DNA of 64,000 nt. It comes from Limnanthes douglasii subsp. nivea. Taxonomy: Eukaryota > Streptophyta > Magnoliopsida > Brassicales > Limnanthaceae. The stretch spans positions 107,889,278-107,953,277 of the forward strand of contig JAUPFV010000003.1 of NCBI GenBank assembly GCA_036936605.1. The letters are read 5' to 3'. How positions within the stretch are numbered: the first letter of the stretch is position 1; each line of letters starts with the position of its first letter. A program made the translations under genes and the position numbers. Shown here piece by piece: positions 1 to 10,441 of this stretch. The notes below the pieces were generated by a model. The model saw only the letters and a list, made by a program, of their open reading frames with translations. It was not told where the DNA came from and made no database searches.

Positions 1-116
1 CTTTTTACTTGAAACTCATTTGGTACTTGTGTTTTCTCTCTCCAAAAACTCTAAAGCACTTTCTCTCTCTAAGATTTCTCTCTAACAATTTACTTAAGCA
101 AATCAAAACCTTATCA
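1..116 (+). repeat. E1 5' LTR, last 116 bp
   Basis: Direct copy of the end of the LTR at 10081-10441, ending CCTTATCA. The differences I see are at about positions 48, 57 and 89. The rest of this LTR, including its TATA box, lies before the window. Confidence 0.93.
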
Positions 117-118
117 AA

Positions 119-137
119 TTGGCGACTCAAATGGGGA
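119..137 (+). other. E1 primer-binding site
   Basis: TTGGCGACTCAAATGGGGA begins two bases after the LTR end, where a plant gypsy element has its tRNA-complementary primer site. I do not assign the tRNA. E2 has a related site (TTGGCGATCATAGTGGGA); E3 and E4 have a different type. Confidence 0.75.
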
Positions 138-199
138 ACGGTTTTTCATCAAAAATAAGTAGCTTCGTTTGGTGATATTCTGTAACTCAAATTCGTAAG

Positions 200-2029
200 A
201 TGAATCCTGAAAATAATAATCATACGCCTCAATCGGCTTTAGAAACAGTGAGAGATGATTTGCAAAAGAATGGGACAGATGGGAATAGAACTGATGGATT
301 GTCTCCGGTCCAAGTTTGATCTGATTTTGAAGCAAGATTGAATCAACTTCTTGATAAAATCAATGCGTTGAATGAGAAATATGAGCGAATGGAACAAGAA
401 ATACTCTCTACTAGGATCAGATCTGAGGTTAGGCAGGAGTTGGAAAAGACCGATGTTGAAGGTCAGTCAGATCGATCTTTTGATGATAGACATGCTAAGT
501 CTGAGGAAAAGCACGTTTTGTATATCCTAAAGAGAGATACTCATCTCGAAAGGATAAGAAAGATAAGAAAAAGTTGATAACTTTCAGTGATGAGGAAGTA
601 GAAAGCTTAGCTTCAGGATTTAAGAGGCCTAAAGGTTCTTCGAAGGGAGAATCAGAAAGAGATTACTCAAGGAGATATAAAAAAGAGAGCAAGTCTAAGA
701 ATGCTCCTCGGTCAACTTGGCATGCATGAAATCCTTCGAATCAATATGCTGAAACCGAAGGAATTTGTATGTTACAATGGGGACCGATGATCAATTTGTT
801 CAAGGTGTTGATTGGAGGAATTCTCCATTAACAGATGAAATTCTCTCTATGACGCTTCCGAAGCGTTTTGATATTTCGAAGGTTGAAAAGTTTGATGGGA
901 TGCAAGATCCCGATGATCACATCGAACAGTTCTAAAATTATATGATGAATTTCGAGGACGACCACTGGTTTATGTGTCGTGCTTTCTCTCAAACTTTTAA
1001 AGGAACAGCTCTCAAGTGGTACAATAGGATTCCGAGGGGATCCATTTCAAATTTCAGGGATTTTTATACTGCTTTCCGAAGGCAGTTCGTTGGGAGCTAG
1101 GAAATGATAGCTAATGGTGATACAATTATCCAGTGCAAGCAAGCACCAGGAGAAAAATTGAAGGATTATACTAAGAGATTTTTGTTAACCAAAGCAAGCT
1201 TAGATAATTGTGAAGAGAATGTGGCAATGGCCGCTTTTCGTCAGGTTTGTTGCCAGGGCATCTGGCTAATGAGACGACAAAGAGAAGGGCTTTGACTTTT
1301 GGAGCGTTGATGGCTCAAGTCGAAGACCAAATTAAGGATGAAGAATCTAGCACAATCTGAGGGGCTCCAATAAATACTTTGAAGAATTTGGGACATGCAG
1401 CCAATAATCAGGGGCAGCCCTCGAATGGAAATAACAATGGAAATGGGAATAATCAGCAGTCGAGGCAGAAGAACTACAATTTGCCTCCTCGGAGTGGTGG
1501 ATATTCGAACCACACTTCATCCAACAATTACAACAGACCTAGGCCGAATACTTGGGTTAGGCCAGAGTATTATGTTGATTTAACAGATAGTGTTTCTGTT
1601 ATTTGGGATAAAACTAAAAATTCTGTGAACTTTAGGAAACCAACCTCTATTAGCAGACCGAGGGAAGAAATGAATAATAAATTTTGTAGGTATCGTGATG
1701 ACATTGGGCATGATATAAATGATTGTATTTCTTTGAAAAAAGAAATCCAATATTTGATTGAGAATGGGAAGCTTTTGACTTATGTGAAGTCACATGGAAA
1801 TGCATCGAAGAATAACAGTGCTTCAACTTCAAAGGCTGCGCAACCAGCTGAGAACTTGATGATTATGGATTCACACGTTGAGTTATTCGATGCTTCTAAT
1901 GAATACCTTGAGAAGGATCTGAACAGGTTGCTTCTTATGGCAGTCGAGGAGCATGTTGAGGTCGTTTCTATAGAAAATGGACGTGTCCGGGATTTTGTGC
2001 CAGTTTTTCGAACCGTTAGCAATTTTTAG
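200..2029 (+). pseudogene. E1 gag (capsid/nucleocapsid), broken
   Basis: Codes for the structural Gag that packages element RNA. Translation from the ATG at 200 runs 39 codons to a TGA at 317-319, stays in the same frame to 577, then changes frame. The retrotransposon gag domain is readable at about 890-1260 (FDGMQDPDDHIEQF, then TALKWYNRIPRGS), interrupted by a stop at about 933 and another at about 1098. After a Gln/Asn/Gly-rich linker, a zinc knuckle of the Tat type reads CRYRDDIGHDINDC at 1685-1726; the usual His at the fourth knuckle position is Arg. No intact ORF spans the gene. The Gag identity is secure. Confidence 0.85.
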
Positions 2030-2189
2030 GGGCGATTCGATGACTGGAAATTCAGCCAGCTCAAGGAAAATGCATGTTGTCAACTTGACAACTCAAATTG
2101 AAGAGAGAATTTCAACGCATTTGTATGGGAAGAAAGACAGTCCTTTCATTTTTTTGATAAAGATGATTTGAGAGGAATTGCAGGACCAC

Positions 2190-2572
2190 TTGAGGATGCA
2201 GTGGTAATCGGAGCCTAAGTGGCTGGCGTTGAAATTTGACGTGTGTTGATTGATACTGGCAATTCTGCCAATGTTCTTTTTAAGTCCACTTATAATAGGA
2301 TGAGAAACCCTCATCCGATTACTCAATCAAACCGTACAATTATTGGATTCACAGGTGTAACAGCTCGTGTTGTTGGGGAATTCAAGGGGGAAGTTAGTTT
2401 GGGGAAAGGACTATTCAAGAAGAAGGTTCAAGTGCTTTTTGTGATGGTGGACTGCCCCACAAGTTATAATGCTATTTTTGGAAGGTCATGGCTTTCAAGA
2501 ATGTATGGGGTGGTATCAACAGTCTATCAGTCTTTTAAGTACGTGGTTGGAGACAGAGTTGGAGTAGTTTGA
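2190..2572 (+). pseudogene. E1 aspartic protease
   Basis: Retroelement protease that would cleave the polyprotein. The active-site motif LIDTGNSANVLF at about 2249-2284 keeps the catalytic Asp-Thr-Gly. The domain end FVMVDCPTSYNAIFGRSWL (about 2440-2500) is typical of Tat proteases. Stops at about 2215 and 2236 separate it from the gag side, and a stop at 2570 separates it from RT. Of the four Tat-type elements here, only this copy keeps DTG; E2, E3 and E4 read Asp-Ile-Gly or Asp-Ile-Ser. Confidence 0.85.
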
Positions 2573-2680
2573 GACAATCAAAAAGTTGTCAGAGAATGCT
2601 ATGCCACTGCGCTTAGGATTCGATGATCCAGCAGTGGAGATTTGATGCGAGAATAACAGTTAGAAGGGGTTCCCTCGGAG

Positions 2681-3579
2681 TTGGAAGAAAGGGTTGACGA
2701 TCCGAGGGAAACTCCGGGGTCTTTAACAGTGAGTGAAGAAATAGAGGAGTTTACTTTTTCAGAAGGAAACATGTTTCGGATTGGAACGTTATTGACCCCT
2801 AGTATACGTCAACAATTGCTTAATTTTTTGTCTCAGAATTTGGACGTCTTCGCTTGGAAGACAGAAGATGTAACAGGAGTACCAATCGAAGTAATTCAAC
2901 ATAGCTTGGCTATATATCCGAAGGTTAATCCAGTGATTTAAAAAATAAGAGCATTTTCATCGGAGAAAGCGGAAGCAATTGTTGCAAAAGTGGATCGATT
3001 ATCTAAACTCGGGCACATAAAGGAATCTCAATATCCTTTGTGAACTGCGAATCCGGTAGTGGTCCAAAATAAAAATGGGAAATAAAGGATGTGTGTGGAT
3101 TTTACAGATTTAAATAGAGCTTATCCCAAAGATCCGTTTCCAATTCCTCGAATTGACCAGTTGATTGATTCTACTTCAGGCAATAAAATTTTGACTTTTA
3201 TGGATGCTTTCGCCGGGTATAATCAGATTCAGATGGATCCGAAGGATCAAGAATTAACTACTTTTATAACTGATAGAGGCCTCTATTGTTATAGGGTGAT
3301 ACCATTTGAATTGAAGAATGCTGGAGCCACTTATGAGAGATTAATGAATAAAGCTTTTGCTACGCGGATCGGAATAAATATGGAGGTATATATAGACGGT
3401 ATAGTAGTAAAAAGTTCAAGGGATGAAGTCCATCTTGATGACCTAGAAGAGGCTTTTTTGAATTTAAGGGAAATCATGTTGAAGCTAAATCCAAAGAAAT
3501 GTACCTTTGGATTTCGATCGGGGAAGTTTTTAGGTTTTATTATTAGCGAAAAAGCAATAGAAGCCGATCCAGAATAACT
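2681..3579 (+). pseudogene. E1 reverse transcriptase
   Basis: RNA-dependent DNA polymerase of a Ty3/gypsy element. Visible motifs in order: NLDVFAWKTEDVTGV, CVDFTDLNRAYPKDPFPIPR, LTFMDAFAGYNQIQMDP, GLYCYRVIPFELKNAGATY, the catalytic box, and NPKKCTFGFRSGKFLGF. The catalytic YIDD box reads YIDG (3388-3399), so the second metal-binding Asp is lost. In-frame stops lie at about 2939, 3041 and 3083, and a TAA at 3577 separates RT from the RNase H. It is inactive as it stands, but the family assignment is unambiguous. Confidence 0.93.
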
Positions 3580-3586
3580 CAAGGCA

Positions 3587-4030
3587 TTGATAACAATGAA
3601 TTCACCTCGATTAGTTAAAAAAGTGCAAGTATTGTCGGGAAGGTTAGCAGCACTTAATCGATTTATTTCACGGTTTTTTGATAAATTCTTTCCTTTCTTT
3701 CAAGTGTTGCGAGGACCTAACAGGTTCGAATGGACGTTGGAATGCGAAGCAGCATTCACAAGCATTAAAAATTTGTTGTCGTCACCAGAAATATTAACAA
3801 AGCCTCGAAATGGGGAGAAACTATTCTTATACATTGTCGTATCAGATTTTGCACTCAGTGCAGTGCTAATAAGTGAAGATTCAGGTATTCCGAAGCCGGT
3901 TTATTACGTTAGTAAAAGTCTGGTGGCAGCAGAAAAAAGGTATCTGAAGTTGGAGAAGCTGGCTTTAGCATTGGTGATTGCTGCTAGGAAGATGCGTCCA
4001 TATTTTCAAGCTCATACTATAGAAGTCTGA
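3587..4030 (+). pseudogene. E1 RNase H (first, gypsy-type)
   Basis: Connects to RT through RLAALNRFISRFFDKFFPFF and FEWTLECEAAFTSIKNLL, the usual thumb/connection of plant gypsy pol. The RNase H proper reads LFLYIVVSDFALSAVL, then PVYYVSKSLVAAEKRYLKLE and LALALVIAARKMRPYFQAH. The first catalytic Asp position (VSDFALSAVL) is present. The frame ends at a TGA at 4028. In Tat elements this domain is usually followed by a second RNase H, and that is what follows here. Confidence 0.85.
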
Positions 4031-4097
4031 ACTTCATTCCCATTGAGACCATATATTTCAGGGAGGATGACTAAATGATTAGTGGAGTTGGGAGACT

Positions 4098-4715
4098 ATG
4101 GTATTTTATTTACACCTCGAACAACAATCAAGGCACATGCATTGGCTGATTTTTTTTTTTGAGTTTCACTCAAGTAGATCGGATGAGGAAGAAAGCTCAA
4201 AAGTTTTTCCTACTGATTCGAGGTGGGTTGTTCGAACAGATGGAGGGTCCAGTATTTCAGGGTGCAGTGCTGGAGTTCAATTGATAGCTCTGACGGGGGA
4301 AACAATGGTCCAATCGATTAAATTTGGTTTTCATGCTTCAAACAATGAAGCTGAATATGAAGCTGCTTTGGCAAGATTGAGATTAGCATAGATTTCTGGA
4401 GCGATTTTGGTACGTCTAGAAACAGATTCTCAATTATTAGCAAATCAAGTATCTGGGTTTTCCAAAGTAAAGAAGGATCGTTTGATTTTATATCTTCGGG
4501 AGCTTCGAAATTTAATGCATCTGTTTTACAATGTGGTTGTGGAATATGTCGGGCGAGGAAGTAAAATGGTGGCTGATTCTTTAGTAAATGTTGCTTACAA
4601 GGAAGAATATCCTTGGATTTTGCTACAGGAGAATCCTTCAATTGTTGCTCAACCTGGCCAATGTGAAATTATAGAGGAATTTTTTGCCACTGATGAAAGC
4701 CGACGCGATTGGTGA
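4098..4715 (+). pseudogene. E1 second RNase H (archaeal-type)
   Basis: The Tat lineage acquired an extra RNase H with the pattern DG..S / NNEAEYEAA / TDSQL / VAD. All four acidic landmarks are visible: VRTDGGSS (about 4230), ASNNEAEYEAAL (about 4339), ETDSQLLANQV (about 4418) and MVADSLVN (about 4567). A TAG at about 4389 breaks the frame between the second and third motifs, and a T-rich run at about 4150 sits in the linker. It would remove RNA from the RNA:DNA hybrid. It is the least damaged catalytic set in this element's pol. Confidence 0.85.
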
Positions 4716-6074
4716 TTGGTGATTGGCGATTGGATATTCTTAATTTTTTGACACAAGTATTACTGCCAGATGATTCTCAACTGGCTAAAACGTTAAGGGG
4801 TAAAGCCTTTGGATATATAGTTCTGGATGGAATTTTATATAAAAAGGCATTGAGCAGACCATTGCTACGATGTTTAGGCAAACAAGAATCACAAGAGGTA
4901 TTATCAGAGTTGCATGATGGAGAAGGGTTAGCTCATTGTGGGCTAAAAGCTTTATCTCGTAGAGTTTTACTTGCAGGGTTTACTGGCCTACAATCATGAA
5001 CGATGCTAAAAATTTAGTCTGAGGTTGTGATACTTGTCAAAGATTTGCTAATGCTATTCACAGACCAGCAGTGTCGCTTATGTCTATATCTGAGGCGATA
5101 TCGTTTGATAGATGTGGACTTGATTTGGTGGGACCTTTGCTTATGGCCTCTGGGGAAGGAAAATGATAATTGTGGCTGTGGATTATTTTACAAAATGGGC
5201 AGAAGCAGAACCACTATCAGGAACAAAGGCAAAGGATATTATTAAATTCATTGTTAAATAATATATGTTGTCGTTTTGGGGTTCCTCAGAGAATTACAAC
5301 AGATAATGGCCCTTAATTTAACAATAGGGAAAATTGCTGCATTTTGTACTTCTAAAGGGATTCAGTGATGTTTTTTACGCCCTTTCATCCTCAAGCTAAT
5401 GGACAAGTGGAAGTGACAAATAGAACAATCTTAGATGACTTGAAGAAGAATCTATCGAGGGTAGCAGGAAAATGGCCAAATTATTTGCAAGAGGTGCTTT
5501 GGGCTTATCGAACAACTCCAAGGGAGGATACCAAAGAAACTCCTTTTTCTTTGGCATATGGTATGGATGCGGTTAGTCCTATTGAATCTATGATGCATCT
5601 TTTAGAATATCTCAATATTATGAAAGATTTAATGATGAAATTCGAAGAGCAAATGTGGATTTGATCGAGGAGAAAAGGGTCTGAGCTTATTTGAATACCA
5701 TACATTATCAAACTCTCATGAGTATTAAATATGATTTGAAGCTGAGAAGAATAGAATTTAAAGAGGGTGATAAAGTGTTACGAAAAGTTTTTCTACACAC
5801 AAAGAATAAGAGCTTTGGAAAAATGGCTCCGAATTGGGAAGGGCCTTATAGAGTGGTTGAAAGAGTTAAGCTAGGGTCTTATCCTCTTTATGATTTCGAG
5901 GGGAGGATGCTAGAGCACCCATGGAATATTCAACATTTGAAGCTTTATTGGGAAAAGACATGTGTTTATACTTTGGAATTTTTGTTTTTAATGGCGCACT
6001 ATTTCCTACCCTGTTGGCCCATGAAGGTTTTAATGAGGCGTCATGTACTTGTACATATTCAACTTTATCAATAA
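4709..6074 (+). pseudogene. E1 integrase
   Basis: Inserts the cDNA into the genome. The zinc-binding H-H-C-C domain reads LHDGEGLAHCGLKALSRRV (about 4910) and then CDTCQRFANAIHRP (about 5025), with a stop between. Core: DRCGLDLVGPLLMASGEG (about 5110), VDYFTKWAEAEPL, ITTDNGP followed by a stop (about 5310), and [15 protein letters not shown] (about 5390), so the three acidic landmarks are recognisable. The C-terminal part is GKMAPNWEGPYRVVERVKLG and HPWNIQHLKLYW, without a chromodomain. Frameshifts occur at about 5168 and 5260. The gene ends 416 bp from the convergent antisense ORF. Confidence 0.9.
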
Positions 6075-6489
6075 AGTTCTTTTTTGGCCAATGGTTATTT
6101 ACGTTTATTTGGATACTATCTTAACAAATCATCAAAGATTGATCACGTTTGAGATTAGTTACGAGAAGTATATTCTGAAGTGTTTACAACACTTCTCGAA
6201 GAAATAACCATGTTTTACAACCATTTTACATTTTGAATTTCGAAGTGAATGTTTTAAAACTCACTGAGAATTTTGATGAGCTAATCAAGCTTAATAACAC
6301 ATTCATATTTTTTCGTAGAAGACAATACTTGTTATTTTTTATTAAGATTTGCCTTTTTTAGCATCAAATAATATAGAGTACAACAACATAAAAAGGAAGA
6401 ACACTTTGTCATTCAGATCAAGTTGTTACAATACAAAAAGAGATATTACGATTAGACAATGACAAAAAAAAACTAAACTAAAAGAGTAG
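6075..6489. other. E1 gap between convergent integrase and antisense ORF
   Basis: AT-rich spacer between the 3' ends of the two convergent coding regions. I see no further domain. It would hold the polyadenylation signals of the antisense transcript. Confidence 0.5.
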
Positions 6490-9400
6490 TTAGTCAAAAG
6501 ATTCTTCTTCTTCGGATGATTCCTCCTCTGAAGATGATGAGCTAGGAACAGGGTCGAATGCCTCATTTGGATATTTTTCTTCGGGGATGTCATTCCAAAA
6601 ATTTGTGAGATCGATTTTTGGATAGGCAGCATGGAGTTCTCGAAGGAGAACGATAGTTACATCTTATTTTCCGACCTGAATAGTTGTCTATATATTCTTT
6701 GAGAGTTCAGCTTCGGCAGTGGTTACAGCAGCAGTTTATTATGCTTCAAAATTCTTCTTCAAATTCTCTATCTCATCGAACAACTCTTTATTTTTTGCTT
6801 CAGAAAGAGTTAGAGATTTTGAAGAGTGGAAGAGTTGGATTTTTCAATGTTCAAATCAACGATGTATTCGGTTTTGAGCTTCTTTATTTTGTCTTCGTGC
6901 GACCTTGTCAACAGTTCTGTGTCGACCATATGCTGGATCCGAATATGATCCTTTATACAAAGAGCGCCTTTTATCAGCTCGGATCTAGCTATCTCATATG
7001 CATAAAACTGCTCGGATACTTTGTTATGCAAGGTCTCTCTGAATTTCTTTTCAGCCCCATAAGCTTCCTTATAGTAAACCATATCCTTGGCCAGCTGCTT
7101 GAGATGGTCTTGAGAGGCTTCAATTTGAGAAGAAAGATTTTTTGCAGCAGCATCAAGAACGGAAAATAGTTGAAGAGTGATAGCTATTGTAGGATTTGGA
7201 GGGGGGATGCGGTATTCCGAGGTACTCGGTTTATCAATCATATTCAGAGATGTAATAGGTTCGAATGTGCGAGGCGATCTTGGATTTTCTTCTTCTGGAG
7301 TAGGCCTTTCGAAATCAAGCATATGATTCTGAATGACTTGAATGGTAGGATCCTATTTCCCAGCAAGTGCTTCTGTGTTTTCAAAATCAATGAACATATA
7401 TGGGTCGAAGCTTGTGGGACGATGGGGGACAGTAGGAGAAAAATCATCAAGGACAATCACCAGATGTTCTTGCGAGGAATAATCTTTTGGAGGATTTAGA
7501 GAGTGTTGTTGTTGTTGGGTTTCAACAACATTGTCTTCAGGCTCATCGATTAATTGTATGAAGTAATTTTTATTTGATTCTTCTTTTTTCCGAGGGAATC
7601 AGAATATTTTTTCTTCTTTTTCGATGACTTCTCTTGATTTTCTCCCTCTTCGATGGGTGAAAGAGTTTGTTCAACAACTTTGCATTTTTGACGCTTTCGT
7701 TTTGAGGGTGTGGAAGGGTTAGCACCAGATGTGCTAACTACCTTTTTGCCTTTCTTTCTTTAATGATTTTTTCTTTTTTCTTCTTAGGCACGTGGTTGTC
7801 TGATCTGTTTCGGATTGGGAGGAAGACTTTACAGTCAGCTTGTGGAATTCGAAGGACAATGAGCTTCAGATCTGGGTCAGAAGATAAATCTTTGGGAGGA
7901 AACCCACCTTCTGTGATCGGAAACATATGGCATTGAAGGAAGTTAATGGGCTGAAAGACGGTATGGAAGGCGTAATTCCATTCTTTTTCAGCCGAGGCAG
8001 CCAATTTTTGAAATATCACCTTAGCTGCTTCTCGACGAGTGGAGTAGCGCTTCGAAATTTCTGGTATAAGCAAACAAAATAAAATGTTAATTAAAGGAAA
8101 TGAAAGATATATTAAAAAATTAAAATTAGGAAAGAAAGAAAATTTTAAGAGAACTTACGATTGCTTCTCCGGACCATTGTTAACTTCGAAGGATTGCCTT
8201 CAGAAATTGGTTTGCCATTCTCCAAGCTTCAGAGATGAAAACAAACCTTTGTTTCCAGAACTTGTCAGCTTCCAAAAGATCGTCGATGATTTTAAGATCA
8301 TCAATGTAAGATAATAGAATGGGAGCTTCGGACCTTTGGAGAGCTGAGTAAGTGAAATGAAGTCCTTAATGCTGATCAGTATTTTGGAGAGGCGAGATTC
8401 CATGATTACTGACATTGAGTGAACCACTGATTTGGGGTTACTTGGGTAGGGCACAAGCTGAGAGTTTCGAAGTACTCCACGATCATCAGATCTAGTGGAA
8501 ATCGAAGACCCCAGTTGATGATTTCTGGATAAACCACCAACTCATCATCCTTGCAGTCAAGGGAAGTTTCTCTTTCTTTTGGTAGTCGAAGGATGATGTA
8601 ATCACCCATTCCCTATTGTTTTTTGAGAAAATAGGCTTGGCTTTCTTTATAATATATATATATATATCGAACCTTTTTCAAGGCGATAATATATTTGCTT
8701 TCGAGGTTTCTTAGATTCCTCCTAATCTTCGCCCTTTCTTCTTCAGAAACAAAACAGACATTGGCTTCCTCTTGAGATTCAGCTTCAACATCAGATTTAG
8801 TAACCTCTGAATCAGCTTCATTGGCTTTCGAGGTACCTTCTTGAGGATCTTGAGAAGAAGGAATATTTGCTTCTGACAGAGGAATCGCGGGTTGAATTGC
8901 TTCTTCTGTTATTTCTCTTTGAGGAGGATCGGTGGTGGTGGTTTTCGAAGGAGATGGAGTTCGAATTATTGTTGATTCATCTCCCATTGCGATGAAGGTC
9001 TTTTTAGGTTTGGACGAAGAAGGTTTTTGTGAGGAAGGGTTATTTGTTTTAGTTTAAGAGGAGAAACTTTGCTTTGAGTTGAAGATGTTCGAGGGGTTTT
9101 AGGGCCAGAAATTTTAGATGATGATTTTTCTTGGATAATGGGAGTAGGAGAAAGTTTTGGAACTTTGGTAGGATCGAAGTTACCGTAATGAAATGTCTCA
9201 GTCGTAGTTCCAATTTGGCCACCAAAAATTAACCCTGCTCTTCGATACTCTTCGGCTCTTTGAGTTATGCAAAAATAATCGTAAGAACTGAACACCAGAT
9301 TGTTATCAGCATTAGAAGATTCTGCTATTTTGGGTAAAATAGCCTTCAACTTTTGGTTATCGGTTTCTTTCTCATAAACCAAGAATGGATTGATCGGAGA

Positions 9401-9513
9401 AGATGAAGATTGATCAGAAATTTGAGTTTGCCAGTGAGAATTATGGGAATAGGAGAGGAGCAGTTCAAGGTAGCCAAAAAAGCTCTGACTTCTCTCTAGA
9501 ATGGTTGTGTATA
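6490..9513 (-). pseudogene. E1 antisense extra ORF (coiled-coil protein), near-continuous, with one likely intron
   Basis: Runs opposite to pol. The stop codon is at 6490-6492 after an acidic tail (SSSSEEESSEEEESFD). Reading from the 5' end: VYEKETDNQKLKAILPKIAE, a Ser/Thr/Glu-rich part, DDELVVYPEIINWGLRFPLD with CPTQVTPNQWFTQC (about 8420-8540), SEAWRMANQFL, a likely GT-AG intron at 8061-8158 (GTAAGT to TATACCAG), ISKRYSTRREAAKVIFQKLA, a Lys-rich patch, and a coiled coil at about 6500-7160. Only a few stops or shifts break it (about 8175, about 8406, about 7350). The middle block resembles the domain annotated in plants as putative gypsy-type transposon protein; that name is my inference. 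Extra ORFs of this kind are known in Tat elements; their function is not. Confidence 0.75.
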
Positions 9514-9540
9514 AAAAGAGTTGAAATGAAAAATGAATGG

Positions 9541-9549
9541 TATTTATAC
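9541..9549 (-). promoter_or_regulatory. TATA box of the E1 antisense ORF
   Basis: Read on the minus strand this is GTATAAATA, a good plant TATA box about 30-60 nt before the first open codons of the antisense ORF. It suggests transcription independent of the LTR. Confidence 0.5.
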
Positions 9550-9739
9550 AAAAGTAGGTGAAGACGTATGAAGATTGACAAACCCATTTTATGATAGGTT
9601 GGAATACGAATCGTTTGGTGGGTTAGATGTTTGACATTTGTCAGATTTACTTCACCGATTGAATGTAACTGTTATACATATAACCGTTACATTCAAAGAG
9701 GGAACATCTAATCAATATGTTAAAGGCAATTTTTACTTG

Positions 9740-10020
9740 GAAAATATTCGAAGATAATTTGACAATTTTTGTTTGGAAGTTATTCGAAGTAATTACATCG
9801 AATCTTTTGGTTATTATATAAAGGTTATTTGACTATGGCTTCGAATATATCATTAAGATTGATTTGGTTTTAAGAGTTTATAATTTTGATATCATATATT
9901 TGCTTCGAATTTTAATTCAAGATAATGGCTTCGAATGCTTATTCTTATGATTATTCGAAAACATTGGCCTCGAATAGTTTACTTGTTTTGATTTATAGCA
10001 GGTTGATGATTCGAAGATAA
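9740..10020. repeat. Cluster of TTCGAA palindromes upstream of the E1 polypurine tract
   Basis: Seven exact TTCGAA hexamers start at 9748, 9783, 9840, 9904, 9930, 9954 and 10010, plus near copies (ATCGAA, CTCGAA). Several sit in a longer context GGCTTCGAAT. The stretch lies behind the antisense promoter and has no ORF. Confidence 0.7.
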
Positions 10021-10062
10021 ATGACTTTGAAGACTTTTTAGTTCTCATTCATTTACTGACAT

Positions 10063-10080
10063 GAGAACTAGGGGGGCTTC
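10063..10080 (+). other. E1 polypurine tract
   Basis: GAGAACTAGGGGGGCTTC lies directly before the 3' LTR. E2 and E3 have the related AAGGGGCTAC at the same place, so the G-run followed by CTAC or CTTC is shared by these elements. Confidence 0.8.
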
Positions 10081-10441
10081 TGATATGGAAATGAGTTTTT
10101 AGGATTTAATTTATAAACAATGTAAATTTAGGGACTTGATTGTAATTAGTGTAAGTTTTGTCTTTAATTTCTGAATGATGTAAGTTTTAGGGGGCTATTG
10201 TGACTTTATCTAATTTGTAAGGACTAAATAGAAATTAAGCCGTTTTTGTAACAGATTCAGTTATTCAACTAAGTATTGGCTCCTCTATATAAAGGACCAG
10301 ACAGATCTAATACAAAGGTTGAACACTTTTTACTTGAAACTCATTTGGTACTTGTGTTTTCTCTCTCTAAAAACTCTAAAGAACTTTCTCTCTCTAAGAT
10401 TTCTCTCTATCAATTTACTTAAGCAAATCAAAACCTTATCA
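10081..10441 (+). repeat. E1 3' LTR (361 bp)
   Basis: Starts TGATATGG and ends CCTTATCA, giving short inverted ends TGATA/TATCA. A TATA box (TATATAAA) lies at 10286-10293, about 40 nt before the part shared with base 1 of the window. The flanking host bases are GTAAC (10442-10446), so GTAAC is the expected target duplication before the unseen left end. Confidence 0.93.

Larger units (their letters stand above)
1..10441 (+). mobile_element. E1: Ty3/gypsy LTR retrotransposon, Tat-type, 5' LTR cut by window edge
   Basis: The order is partial 5' LTR, primer-binding site, gag, protease, RT, RNase H, a second RNase H, integrase, an antisense ORF, polypurine tract and 3' LTR. Bases 1-116 match 10326-10441 without gaps and with three mismatches by eye, so about 245 bp of the 5' LTR lie outside the window. 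A second (archaeal-type) RNase H plus an extra ORF between integrase and the 3' LTR are known traits of the Tat lineage. Every pol domain is broken by stops or frameshifts, so it cannot move on its own. Its 3' end interrupts the antisense ORF of element E4, so E1 is the younger insertion. Confidence 0.92.

Noticed and set aside
6684..7169. 161-codon plus-strand ORF in E1
   Set aside because: Mirror of the antisense coiled-coil ORF on the other strand; no protein features of its own.
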